DNA of 64,000 nt. Origin: Chlorogloea purpurea SAG 13.99 (GTDB lineage Bacteria > Cyanobacteriota > Cyanobacteriia > Cyanobacteriales > Microcystaceae). The translations under genes and the position numbers were made by a program. The notes below the pieces were generated by a model. It was given only the letters and a program-made list of their open reading frames with translations. It was not told the DNA's origin and did not search any database. Below are positions 1 to 8,136 of the stretch, one piece after another (position 1 is the stretch's first letter; the number at the start of each line of letters is the position of its first letter). The stretch spans positions 48,370 through 112,369 of the forward strand of contig JADQBB010000010.1 of assembly GCA_016903695.1 (NCBI GenBank). Direction: 5' to 3'.

Positions 1-123
1 ACGGCGATTTTCCAGATGAAACGGCGCATCAACACCACTATATTCGGGGAAATGCTGGGCTTTTGTGGTTGATAAACGGATTCTGTCATCGGTCTCTTCA
101 ACAATTGGGTTGCTACTTACCAT
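1..123 (-). CDS. N-terminal part of an unidentified protein (cut by window edge)
   Basis: Forty-one codons stay open from an ATG at 121-123 leftward off the window edge. The start MVSSNPIVEETDD is followed by a polar stretch with no signal peptide or membrane segment. A purine-rich AGGAAG lies about 11 bases upstream of the ATG on the minus strand, which supports the start. The gene diverges from ctaC, and the 247-base gap between them carries an HLR1-like site. I do not recognise the family from this fragment. Confidence 0.5.
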   Translation of the reverse strand, partial: MVSSNPIVEETDDRIRLSTTKAQHFPEYSGVDAPFHLENRR

Positions 124-189
124 AATGAAATCTGCTTCCTAGGTATTCCTACAACCCTTTATAGATTCTTCAGATTTTACCCCATTTAG

Positions 190-207
190 TTTACATATCT
201 TTACAAA
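190..207 (+). promoter_or_regulatory. HLR1-like direct repeat, possible RpaB site
   Basis: Two copies of TTTACA with A/T tails start exactly 10 bases apart (190 and 200). This fits the published HLR1 consensus, in which two octamers of form (G/T)TTACA(T/A)(T/A) are separated by two bases. RpaB is the cyanobacterial regulator known to bind HLR1. The site lies between the divergent gene at 1-123 and ctaC, about 165 bases upstream of the ctaC start. The surrounding DNA is A/T-rich, so a chance match is possible. Confidence 0.4.
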
Positions 208-370
208 AAGTAAAATAAATTAGAAAATTGGTGGGCTAAATTACAATTCGTTTCAGCGATCCCGAAGAAAATATAAAAATCTTTCTGTAATAAAAAGAAA
301 ACCTCGGTCGATCTGGCTAAGTTGTCTTAGCCTTGAAGTAAGTAGGCTAAATTAGCAACCAAAAAAGACC

Positions 371-1324
371 GTGAAAATCCCCAGTAATATTCTTACACTC
401 GTTCTTGGCATCCTCATCACTCTGATCAGTCTCTGGTACGGTCAAAATCACGGCTTATTACCAGTAGCGGCTTCGGAAGATGCCAAAGAGATTGACGATA
501 TTTTTAATATCATGATGACGATCGCCACAGGATTATTCTTGATCGTTGAAGGCGTACTCGTCTATTCTATTATCAAATTTCGTAGGCGCAAAGGCGATCA
601 GACCGATGGTCCTGCGGTAGAAGGCAACGTTCCCTTAGAGATATTCTGGACGGCTATTCCCACGATCATCGTGTTTTTCCTCGCCATCTATAGTTTTGAG
701 ATATACAACAACATCGGGGGGTTAGATCCTGATGTGTCCGCTAACAGCAAAGGAAGCTCAACGACTCAAGTAGCTCAGATGGCCATGGCGCCAGGACACC
801 AACATATTTCCCTCGGCATCGGCCCCGACTACGCAAAAGAGGGATTAAATCCCTTAATAGTAAAAGTTAAAGCTATTCAATACGCGTGGATCTTCACTTA
901 TCCCGAAACCGGTATTGTTTCCGGTGAATTACACGTACCCTCAGGGCGACCCGTATCCTTGGAAATGGAAGCGGGGGACGTATTACACGCCTTCTGGGTA
1001 CCACAGTTACGCCTGAAACAGGATGTTATCCCCGGTAGGAATACCACCCTGGCTTTCACTGCTAATAGAGAGGGACAGTATCCCGTTATCTGCGCCGAAT
1101 TATGCGGAGCGTATCACGGGGGCATGAAGTCTTCCTTCATAGTCCACTCTCAAAACGATTATGATAAATGGGTACAGGATAATACGATCGCTTCGACCCC
1201 GCAAACGGAACCTGTAGCCTTAAGCACTCAAGGCATGACCGATACTCAATATCTAGCTCCCTACATGGAAGAAATGGGTATCACCACATCAGCGATCGAT
1301 CACCTCCATCATAATCATCTATAA
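371..1324 (+). CDS. ctaC: Cytochrome c oxidase subunit II
   Basis: Subunit II of the aa3-type terminal oxidase accepts electrons from cytochrome c6 or plastocyanin at its CuA centre. The N-terminus holds an uncleaved-looking first membrane segment (about residues 6-24). Two further helices lie near 45-68 and 92-110, followed by a soluble cupredoxin domain. The CuA ligands are all visible: His206, then Cys241, Glu243, Cys245, His249 and Met252 in CAELCGAYHGGM. Translation starts at GTG (371), with MKIP matching the family N-terminus, and no strong ribosome-binding site is seen. It is first in an operon with ctaD (6-base gap) and ctaE. The length of 317 residues is normal for cyanobacteria. Confidence 0.97.
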   Translation: MKIPSNILTLVLGILITLISLWYGQNHGLLPVAASEDAKEIDDIFNIMMTIATGLFLIVEGVLVYSIIKFRRRKGDQTDGPAVEGNVPLEIFWTAIPTIIVFFLAIYSFEIYNNIGGLDPDVSANSKGSSTTQVAQMAMAPGHQHISLGIGPDYAKEGLNPLIVKVKAIQYAWIFTYPETGIVSGELHVPSGRPVSLEMEAGDVLHAFWVPQLRLKQDVIPGRNTTLAFTANREGQYPVICAELCGAYHGGMKSSFIVHSQNDYDKWVQDNTIASTPQTEPVALSTQGMTDTQYLAPYMEEMGITTSAIDHLHHNHL

Positions 1325-1330
1325 ATACTC

Positions 1331-3001
1331 ATGAGTACAAGCACGGAAATTATCAGTCAGCCCGCTGCTGTGCAGCACAAACAGAGAAAATGGACTGACT
1401 ACTTCACTTTCTGCACCGACCACAAAGTGATCGGTATTCAGTATTTAGTCACCGCCTTCGTCTTTTTCTACATCGGCGGGGCTTTTGCGGAAGTTCTCCG
1501 TACCGAATTAGCCACTCCCGACCCGGATTTCGTCAGCCCGGAATTATATAACCAGTTTATGACCATGCACGGGACGATCATGATCTTCCTGTGGATAATA
1601 CCCGCGGGGGCGGGCTTCGCCAATTACCTCATCCCCCTGATGATCGGTGCCGAGGATATGGCTTTCCCCCGCCTCAACGCGGTGGCCTTCTGGATCACCC
1701 CACCCGGGGGGATTCTCCTCCTCTCCAGCTTCTTCGTCGGCGCACCTCAAGCCGGTTGGACATCTTACCCGCCCCTGAGTTTAGTGAGCGGTAAATGGGG
1801 CGAGGAAATATGGATTCTCAGCGTTTTACTGGTGGGAACGTCGTCTATTCTAGGGGCGATCAACTTCATCACCACGATCTTAAAAATGCGGATTCCCGAT
1901 ATGGACATTCACAGTATGCCCCTATTCTGCTGGGCGATGCTGGCTACCTCCACCTTAGCTTTACTGTCTACTCCGGTTTTAGCTGCGGCTATGATCTTAC
2001 TATCCTTCGATCTCATCGCCGGTACGAGTTTCTTCAACCCCACGGGGGGCGGTGATCCGATCGTTTATCAGCACTTGTTCTGGTTTTACTCCCATCCCGC
2101 CGTATACATCATGATCCTGCCGTTTTTCGGCATTGTATCGGAGATACTGCCCACCCACTCCCGTAAGCCTATTTTCGGCTATCGGGCGATCGCTTATTCC
2201 AGTTTAGCGATTTGCTTCCTCGGCTTGATCGTCTGGGCGCACCATATGTTCACCTCGGGCACACCGGGCTGGTTACGGATGTTCTTCATGGCCGCCACCA
2301 TGCTCATCGCCGTGCCCACGGGTATTAAGATCTTCAGTTGGTGCGCCACCATCTGGGGCGGCAAGATCGAACTCAATACGCCGATGTTATTCGGTATCGG
2401 GTTCATCTCCTCCTTCCTCATCGGCGGCTTGACCGGCGTGATGCTGGCTTCCGTACCCTTCGACATACACGTTCACGACACCTATTTCGTCGTCGGCCAC
2501 TTCCACTATGTATTATTCGGTGGTACGGCGTTAGCCTTATTCGGGGGCGTGTACCACTGGTATCCGAAGATGACCGGACGGATGTACAACGAAACCCTGG
2601 GCAAAATTCACTTCTACACTACCTTCGTCGGGCTGAATCTCACCTTCCTGCCCATGCACGAACTGGGATTGATGGGGATGAATCGCCGTATCGCTCTTTA
2701 CGCTCCCGAATTTCAGGATCTCAACATCTTGTGTACCGCCGGGGCTTACTTACTGGGTCTCTCCAGTATTCCCTTCGCCATAAATATGATCTGGAGTCTT
2801 TACAAAGGTAAACAAGCCGGTCGTAATCCCTGGCGCGCCCTCACTCTCGAATGGCAAACTTCTTCACCGCCGATCATCGAAAACTTTGAAGAAATGCCCG
2901 TGCTGTGGTCTGGCCCCTACGATTACGGGATTGATACCGAGGAATTAGAGCGGGATTCGGTACAGGAGTTATTAGCCGAAGTCGGCGCAGAGTCTAAATA
3001 G
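1331..3001 (+). CDS. ctaD: Cytochrome c oxidase subunit I
   Basis: The catalytic membrane subunit reduces oxygen at the heme a3-CuB centre. Expected ligands are present: His80 (heme a), His255 and the cross-linked Tyr259 in YSHPAVY, His304/His305 (CuB), His390 (heme a3) and His392 (heme a) in GHFHYV. The helix VI motif reads YSHPAVY rather than GHPEVY, which places it in the A2 class of heme-copper oxidases, without the helix VI glutamate of A1 enzymes. It has 12 predicted membrane helices and 556 residues, a usual size. It follows ctaC after 6 bases and precedes ctaE after 12, so the three genes are almost certainly cotranscribed. Confidence 0.98.
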   Translation: MSTSTEIISQPAAVQHKQRKWTDYFTFCTDHKVIGIQYLVTAFVFFYIGGAFAEVLRTELATPDPDFVSPELYNQFMTMHGTIMIFLWIIPAGAGFANYLIPLMIGAEDMAFPRLNAVAFWITPPGGILLLSSFFVGAPQAGWTSYPPLSLVSGKWGEEIWILSVLLVGTSSILGAINFITTILKMRIPDMDIHSMPLFCWAMLATSTLALLSTPVLAAAMILLSFDLIAGTSFFNPTGGGDPIVYQHLFWFYSHPAVYIMILPFFGIVSEILPTHSRKPIFGYRAIAYSSLAICFLGLIVWAHHMFTSGTPGWLRMFFMAATMLIAVPTGIKIFSWCATIWGGKIELNTPMLFGIGFISSFLIGGLTGVMLASVPFDIHVHDTYFVVGHFHYVLFGGTALALFGGVYHWYPKMTGRMYNETLGKIHFYTTFVGLNLTFLPMHELGLMGMNRRIALYAPEFQDLNILCTAGAYLLGLSSIPFAINMIWSLYKGKQAGRNPWRALTLEWQTSSPPIIENFEEMPVLWSGPYDYGIDTEELERDSVQELLAEVGAESK

Positions 3002-3013
3002 AGGAGAAGTTTC

Positions 3014-3640
3014 ATGCAAGGTTCAGCACTTAATAACGCCAAGTTAACGGGCGAATATCAGCCGGTAGAAGCGGTCAACGACCATCATCACGGTCATCCT
3101 GACCATCGGATGTTCGGGATGGTTTTATTTTTGGTGGCGGAGAGTTCCATCTTTTTAGGTTTATTCTCTGCTTTTCTCTATTACCGTACCCTTCTGCCCG
3201 TATGGCCCCCCGCGGGTTCCCCGGAATTGGAATTAACTTTGCCGACGATTAATACCATCATCCTCGTAGCCAGTAGCTTCGTGATGCACATGGGACAAAA
3301 AGCCATCAAGAATAATAATAACTCCGGTCTACAGTTCTGGTTCGGAATCACCGCTCTCATGGGTATCGCCTTCTTGGCCGGTCAGGGATACGAGTATTAT
3401 CACGCCGAATTCGGATTGAAAACGAATCTGTTCACCAGTGCTTTTTATGCTTTGACCGGTTTCCACGGTTTACACGTTACTTTCGGTTTACTGTTAATAC
3501 TGGGTGTGCTGTGGCGCTCTCGTCAATCGGGACATTATTCTAGTAGTTCTCACTTCGGCGTTGAAGCCGCCGAGTTATATTGGCACTTCGTCGATGTGGT
3601 TTGGATCATCCTGTTTTTACTGGTTTATATCCTCAGTTGA
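3014..3640 (+). CDS. ctaE: Cytochrome c oxidase subunit III
   Basis: Third core subunit of the terminal oxidase, an integral membrane protein that stabilises subunit I. A His-rich N-terminus (HHHGHPDHR) leads into five hydrophobic helices, fewer than the seven of mitochondrial subunit III but usual for the short bacterial form. The conserved Glu of the first helix is visible in FLVAESSIFLGLF. The ATG is preceded by a good GAGGAG ribosome-binding site at 3002-3007. It is the last gene of the operon, and a strong hairpin terminator follows 15 bases after the stop. Confidence 0.96.
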   Translation: MQGSALNNAKLTGEYQPVEAVNDHHHGHPDHRMFGMVLFLVAESSIFLGLFSAFLYYRTLLPVWPPAGSPELELTLPTINTIILVASSFVMHMGQKAIKNNNNSGLQFWFGITALMGIAFLAGQGYEYYHAEFGLKTNLFTSAFYALTGFHGLHVTFGLLLILGVLWRSRQSGHYSSSSHFGVEAAELYWHFVDVVWIILFLLVYILS

Positions 3641-3654
3641 GCTTTTTCATAGTT

Positions 3655-3686
3655 AAAAAAAGTGGGTGTGTAACCCACTTTTTTTC
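3655..3686 (+). terminator. Rho-independent terminator after ctaE
   Basis: A perfect stem (AGTGGGT with ACCCACT, extended by the flanking A and T runs) closes over a 5-base loop and is followed by seven or more T. The A run on the left would let it also work leftward, for DUF2949 transcripts reading the other way. Confidence 0.85.
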
Positions 3687-3719
3687 GCTTTTTAATCGCT
3701 TAGTCATGGGGTTTACTCC

Positions 3720-3947
3720 TTAAATCACTCGTTCGAGAAAGTCGTAAATTTGATTTAGTTCTTCTAAAGTTACTAAACCGTATTTCCATAAGACCATCGG
3801 TAAATAACTTTTATCTGCTTCTCCAGAACGTTCGGCCATCGCGATAGATTCCCTCGATAGGGACAATTCATCTTGAAGAAAGCTCACAAATAGCGAGTAA
3901 TTGGTACTAGACATGGTGTTGATAATATCCTCTGTGATAAATTTCAT
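3720..3947 (-). CDS. DUF2949 family small protein
   Basis: A 75-residue soluble protein with the pattern of the cyanobacterial DUF2949 family: FLQDELSLS near the start and LPMVLWKYGLVTLEELNQIYDFLE at the end (residues about 49-72). The function of the family is unknown. The annotated ATG (3947) has no ribosome-binding site. An internal ATG at 3912-3914 gives MSSTNYS, closer to the usual family start, so the true protein may be 64 residues. It converges on ctaE and shares its terminator region. Confidence 0.75.
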   Translation of the reverse strand: MKFITEDIINTMSSTNYSLFVSFLQDELSLSRESIAMAERSGEADKSYLPMVLWKYGLVTLEELNQIYDFLERVI

Positions 3948-4258
3948 TTTTTATTTAACTATTTTGATACGTCGAGCCTTTATAGACACTTCCTAAGACT
4001 GTCTACTTCCCGCCTTTATCAATAATCTTATCTATGGAAATAGATTGTAAAACCTGATTTTACCTTTTGACCTCACGCTAAGGTATGTAAAAGCCACAAC
4101 TCTCAGGTAAGATAAAAGGTAATTTTCTGGCGACAAGTAAGCCATCTTAATTTTTCATATAATACAGAGTGATCTCATGAGTTTGCGTGCATACTACACA
4201 AAACTTCGTGATCTCTGCCTGTTTTTTGATGGCTTAGCCATGATAACTGACTTTGGCT
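3948..4258. other. Intergenic stretch, no gene supported
   Basis: An A/T-rich gap of about 310 bases between two leftward genes. It should hold the DUF2949 promoter. On the plus strand a perfect TATAAT sits at 4158-4163, ahead of a 31-codon open frame starting at 4177 that runs into the DUF192 gene. I see no coding or structural evidence for that frame. Confidence 0.4.
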
Positions 4259-4759
4259 CTACTGGGAAATAATATTGATTCTATCTCCAGGTTTCAAGCC
4301 TAATTCACCCGCTCTACCTCCTGATAATTCGATCACTGCATCCACTAATCCATCAGTGCCGTAAACAGGACAGGGGTCGGCTTTACAGGGGGGGACATTC
4401 GCGAGAATTTCCTTGATCTGTCCATCTTTTAAAAACACCATATCTAAAGGAATATAAACATTCTTCATCCAGAAACGGGTTATCCGCGGCGAGGGAAAAG
4501 GAAACAACATCCCTCTATTTCTGGGTAGGGAAGTACGATACATTAATCCGGTTTCCTGTTGTTCCGGTGTTCGCGCCACTTCTAATTCGATCACCTGATC
4601 TTTAACTTTAAAACTACTGGTTATCGGTAGATTCTGCCCCCCTGTGGCCGCATCGGCTAGAGCGGGGCCCGATACCCCGGTCTTATCCCCAGACCAAGTA
4701 TTACAGCCCCAGAGTAGTAAACTTAGCACGATCGAAATATATACTTTTCTCTTTTTCAT
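4259..4759 (-). CDS. DUF192 family lipoprotein
   Basis: The N-terminus is a lipoprotein signal: MKKRKVY, then a hydrophobic run and a lipobox ending LLWGC, so Cys19 is likely lipidated. After a linker, residues about 55-163 form a DUF192 domain with the family landmarks GLMYR, RGMLF, FWMKN, PLDMVF and the final GLKPGD. DUF192 proteins are small beta-rich proteins of unknown activity, often exported. Two cysteines in PPCKADPCPVYG are typical of the family. It starts 7 bases after the response regulator gene ends, so the two are probably cotranscribed. Confidence 0.88.
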   Translation of the reverse strand: MKKRKVYISIVLSLLLWGCNTWSGDKTGVSGPALADAATGGQNLPITSSFKVKDQVIELEVARTPEQQETGLMYRTSLPRNRGMLFPFPSPRITRFWMKNVYIPLDMVFLKDGQIKEILANVPPCKADPCPVYGTDGLVDAVIELSGGRAGELGLKPGDRINIISQ

Positions 4760-4766
4760 GACCCTA

Positions 4767-5453
4767 TCAACCTTCTCTTAAAACGTAGCCTACCCCCCTG
4801 ACCGTGTGAATTAAGCGTTTGTTGCCGCCCGCTTCCATTTTCAGTCGCAGATAACGAACGTATACTTCAATAACGTTGGATTCCCCTTGAAAATCATAAC
4901 CCCAAACGTTCTCTAATATTTGTTCCCTGGTTAAGACTTCTTTGGGATGAACCATCATGTATCTCAATAGTTCAAATTCCTTCATCGTCAAATCGATGCC
5001 GGTATTTTTTAGGAACAAACGTCGGCACGACAGGTCTAAAACCATATCTCCGAAGCGCAATTGCTCTTTCACCGTATCCGGTTGTTGTAGATAAAAACTG
5101 ATTAACTTTAAAAACCCTTGAGTGTTATAGGGTTTGATAAAATAATCGTCCGCCCCGGCTTCTAGAGATAAAACTCTTTCTTCTAGAGTTTCTTCTGGTA
5201 AGAGCATGATAATAAAAACTTTCTCCCCCTGCAAACGCAGTTCCTGACAGAATTCAATACCTAGCTCGGCTGTAGCAACTCGATCGATAATTATCATGGC
5301 CGGTTTTAAAGTTCGGTACTCTTTGAGAGCATTGTTCACATCATTTAGATTGACCGGTTGATAACCTGTTTCTCGTAAATCGGCGCTGCCCTGACGGGTG
5401 ATGAACTCATCAGTACCGATCAGCATTATACAGGGATTAAAGGAACTCACCAT
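4767..5453 (-). CDS. nblR: OmpR-family response regulator, NblR-like
   Basis: A receiver domain (residues 1-120) joined to a winged-helix DNA-binding domain (about 130-228). The regulatory half keeps the phospho-Asp in MIIIDR and the Lys in FIKPY. The usual acidic pair near the start is reduced to GTDE, so one acidic position is lost. The output half has TMKEFELLRYMM, LTREQILENVWGYDF and VEVYVRYLRLKM, very close to NblR and other cyanobacterial OmpR-type regulators. NblR controls phycobilisome degradation and survival under nutrient and high-light stress and is described as able to work without phosphorylation. The name rests on overall resemblance, and another family member is possible. Confidence 0.68.
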   Translation of the reverse strand: MVSSFNPCIMLIGTDEFITRQGSADLRETGYQPVNLNDVNNALKEYRTLKPAMIIIDRVATAELGIEFCQELRLQGEKVFIIMLLPEETLEERVLSLEAGADDYFIKPYNTQGFLKLISFYLQQPDTVKEQLRFGDMVLDLSCRRLFLKNTGIDLTMKEFELLRYMMVHPKEVLTREQILENVWGYDFQGESNVIEVYVRYLRLKMEAGGNKRLIHTVRGVGYVLREG

Positions 5454-5492
5454 GTAGATAACCTTTATAAATCTCTAGTAAATTATACCTAG

Positions 5493-6020
5493 TTAAGTGG
5501 CGTGTAAAAGCTCGGACAAAAAAGCCGCAGCATTAGTATAAGTTTTTTTCGCTCCCGCGATCTCCCAACCTCTAGATTCATGGGGAAACCGCCATAAATC
5601 CAGATGGGAGACGGCAGGCTGGGCGTAGAAATCCCTCTCGCCGCCGCCCCCGATGACACTACTCCAATGGGTAAAATAATCGTGGCTGAGACGGTAGATA
5701 GGAAAATCACCCATCAAAGGCACACCCCAACCATCGACGGCGATAAACTTGGCGATTTTACCTCCCCAAAACTGCCATAAATTGGCGGCGACGATCGCAC
5801 CCACCACCCCGGCGCTAAAACTAATAATAGTGATAGCCCTATCATCATCGGCAAAATTAGTCTTTAGCCACAGCGCCAAAGCAAGGGGAAAGAGGGGCGG
5901 GTTATAATGGATAGGCACGATCGCATAATTGTCCGAACCTATGCCGCTCCTCTTGAGACCGTTAATAAAATCTATGGTTAAGTTGTGGCTGTGAATGCCG
6001 GAGCAAATAATAATACTCAT
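5493..6020 (-). CDS. Alpha/beta-hydrolase-like conserved protein
   Basis: A 175-residue protein with an early strand (MSIIICSGIHS) and a possible nucleophile elbow in ISFSAGVVG around residue 70, as in alpha/beta hydrolases. Near the end, VSHLDLWRFPHE could supply acid and histidine. It is shorter than most active hydrolases and I cannot confirm the triad. The gene ends 39 bases before the response regulator starts in the same direction, so hydrolase-like gene, regulator and DUF192 may form one unit. It diverges from the DICT gene across 72 bases. Substrate unknown. Confidence 0.65.
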   Translation of the reverse strand: MSIIICSGIHSHNLTIDFINGLKRSGIGSDNYAIVPIHYNPPLFPLALALWLKTNFADDDRAITIISFSAGVVGAIVAANLWQFWGGKIAKFIAVDGWGVPLMGDFPIYRLSHDYFTHWSSVIGGGGERDFYAQPAVSHLDLWRFPHESRGWEIAGAKKTYTNAAAFLSELLHAT

Positions 6021-6092
6021 TTTCTATTACTTCTAAGATATTTTATAGATAACGAATTCCTTTTGTATCCAGATTTATAACAGTCCCAACCC

Positions 6093-7469
6093 ATGCAACC
6101 CGAGTCTACTCTCAATCAACTGAAACTATCTTCCCCCGACGGACAACTACCCCCTAGCTATGGAGTTTACTTTAAAAATACTCTGGTGGCCCTATGTCAC
6201 GCTTTAGAAGATCATATCCTACAGAATCCCCAGAGCGATCGATCTCACCAACCCTTGGTGATAGTCACCTTTCAACAGGGTAAATGGTATCTCCAGGAAG
6301 CGGATAGATATTTCAACATCGCCCGCATCTCCCGGAAAGTAGCCATAGCTGCCGTGGGTGATAGCGGCTTTGAAACCCATAAAACGGGTCAACTGGATAA
6401 CGTTTCTCTCGTGAAGCTGAATTTAGAGGATAGCTTGGTCGAAGAGTGGAATTTGATCATCCTCGCAGATAATTACGCGGCGATGGTGTTGTGTCACGAG
6501 TTATCCCCGGAAGAATATAAAGCCGATAGTCAGCCTCAAAGCGATACGGAAAGGAAGTTTTACGGACTGTGGACGTTTGATCGCTCGCTAGTACAACAAG
6601 CGGCTACAATCTTGATCGATCGCATGAAGCCCTATAACCCTCACTTGTGCGAGAATCTCCACTCTCTACAGTCGGAAATCACCGCCAATATCGTCAACAC
6701 TCAACCCGTTGATTTAACGGGGGTGGTTTCCCGCGTCGTCACCTACTTGCAGATGAGTCAACAGCAATTAGTCACCGTGACGAGACAGAGTAGGGAATTG
6801 GTGGAATTGGAAGGGCAGGCCCTACGCTTGAATAAAAATCTCGCGGCCAATAAATTACAGGCATTTCTGCGGATGGCCCAAAAAGTAGACGAGAGAGATA
6901 AAGATAATCCGGTGGCTTCTTTACAGGTGTCGGCATTAGCGGAGGTAATCGGGCAACTCTTGGATTTACCCATGTTGAAACTGCGACGTTTACGGTTAGC
7001 CGGTTTATTATACCGTTTGGGCTTAGCCGAGGCCCCCTCGGAAGTTTTCACCCAGCGAGCTAGTCAGTTAGACGAAGCCAGTTTGAAGTTTTGGAATTCT
7101 CGATCGCTCTTCGCCGCTCAATTACTTTCTACCATGCCAGAATTAGAATCGGTGCGGGAGATCATTCTCCACGAATTGGAGTATTGGGATGGTAGCGGTA
7201 TCCCTAACGGTTTGAAAGGGGATGAAATTCCCTTGGAGTCTCGCATTCTGGGGTTAGTGGCCTACTTCCAAGAACAAACTCAACCTAGGGGCGATAGACC
7301 TGCGCAATCACCTACAGCATCTTTGCAAAAATGTCAAGATTATAGCGGTATTAGATTCGATCCGAGTTTAGTAGAGTCCTTGAATACAGTGATCAAACTG
7401 ACGGAAATGGGATTGATGAAATTACCGGAGAAACCGAGTCAAATTCCTACAGTATGGTTAGAAGATTGA
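6093..7469 (+). CDS. DICT sensory domain protein with degenerate HD-GYP-like domain
   Basis: Residues about 20-200 match the DICT domain (GVYFKNTLVALCHALE, then WTFDRSLV), a sensory module common in cyanobacterial signalling proteins. After a helical linker (210-250), residues about 260-440 resemble an HD-GYP domain. ILHELEYWDGSGIPNGLKGDEIPLESRILG is a recognisable form of its second half. The first-half HD pair is replaced: LLYRLGLAEAP stands where LLHDIGKIGIP is expected. Loss of those metal ligands suggests no cyclic-di-GMP phosphodiesterase activity. It heads a rightward series with the esterase, rsmB and the TerB-like gene. Confidence 0.78.
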   Translation: MQPESTLNQLKLSSPDGQLPPSYGVYFKNTLVALCHALEDHILQNPQSDRSHQPLVIVTFQQGKWYLQEADRYFNIARISRKVAIAAVGDSGFETHKTGQLDNVSLVKLNLEDSLVEEWNLIILADNYAAMVLCHELSPEEYKADSQPQSDTERKFYGLWTFDRSLVQQAATILIDRMKPYNPHLCENLHSLQSEITANIVNTQPVDLTGVVSRVVTYLQMSQQQLVTVTRQSRELVELEGQALRLNKNLAANKLQAFLRMAQKVDERDKDNPVASLQVSALAEVIGQLLDLPMLKLRRLRLAGLLYRLGLAEAPSEVFTQRASQLDEASLKFWNSRSLFAAQLLSTMPELESVREIILHELEYWDGSGIPNGLKGDEIPLESRILGLVAYFQEQTQPRGDRPAQSPTASLQKCQDYSGIRFDPSLVESLNTVIKLTEMGLMKLPEKPSQIPTVWLED

Positions 7470-7518
7470 TATGGGAGTAGAGTAAGATCAACCCAAAGGA
7501 TTTATATGGAGTAAACAT

Positions 7519-8133
7519 CTGGCTTTAAACGCTATTAGTATCAAACCAAAGGAAGGACAAGCCCCCAGCTACTTAGTAGTGATGTTACACGGTTGGGGCG
7601 CTGACGCCGGCGATTTATCGCCCTTGGCTACCCTTTTAGATTTACCCGGCTGTTGGTTCCTTTTGCCTAACGCGCCCTTCAATCACCCACAGGTAGCCAA
7701 CGGGCGCGCTTGGTACGCTTTAGAAACCGATGACTACGACGGTTTAGAAGAAAGTTGTCAGTTATTAGTGGATTGGTTATTGGGATTGGAAACAACCACG
7801 GGAATATCTCTGGCTAACACCTTCCTCTGCGGTTTCTCCCAGGGTGGTGCGATGACCCTCGACGTGGGTTTATCTTTCCCTCTAGCCGGTTTAGCCTGCT
7901 TGAGCGGCTATCTCCACGGTCAACCTCATCCCTGTGAAGAATCGATACCTCCCGTTTTGATCGTTCACGGTACTGGGGATATGGTAGTACCGGTGACGGC
8001 AGCCCAGAAAACCAGAGACCTGTTGACCATGCAGGGTGTGTCTGTAGAGTACCATGAGTTACCGATGGGGCACGAAATACCTCCACCGGCTTTAAAAACC
8101 TTGGAACAATTTATTAAAAGCAAAATTGGTTAA
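7519..8133 (+). CDS. Carboxylesterase/phospholipase-like serine hydrolase (probable CTG start)
   Basis: An alpha/beta hydrolase of the phospholipase/carboxylesterase group. It has the oxyanion region VMLHGWGADAGDLSPLA, the nucleophile elbow GFSQGGAM and a late Asp (VHGTGD) and His (MGHEIPP). Only GTG 7579 is a canonical start, but it would begin inside the first conserved strand. The frame is open upstream to 7486 and encodes LALNAISIKPKEGQAPSYL, which fits the family N-terminus. A CTG at 7519-7521 lies 7 bases after GGAG (7508-7511), the only well-placed ribosome-binding site. I therefore start there (204 residues). The alternative is a sequencing error beside the ATG at 7506. rsmB begins 3 bases after the stop. 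Confidence 0.75.
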   Translation: MALNAISIKPKEGQAPSYLVVMLHGWGADAGDLSPLATLLDLPGCWFLLPNAPFNHPQVANGRAWYALETDDYDGLEESCQLLVDWLLGLETTTGISLANTFLCGFSQGGAMTLDVGLSFPLAGLACLSGYLHGQPHPCEESIPPVLIVHGTGDMVVPVTAAQKTRDLLTMQGVSVEYHELPMGHEIPPPALKTLEQFIKSKIG

Positions 8134-8136
8134 TTA

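Noticed and set aside
4177..4272. A 31-codon frame on the plus strand after a TATAAT box
   Set aside because: No ribosome-binding site at normal spacing, no family resemblance, and it runs into the 3' end of the DUF192 gene on the other strand.
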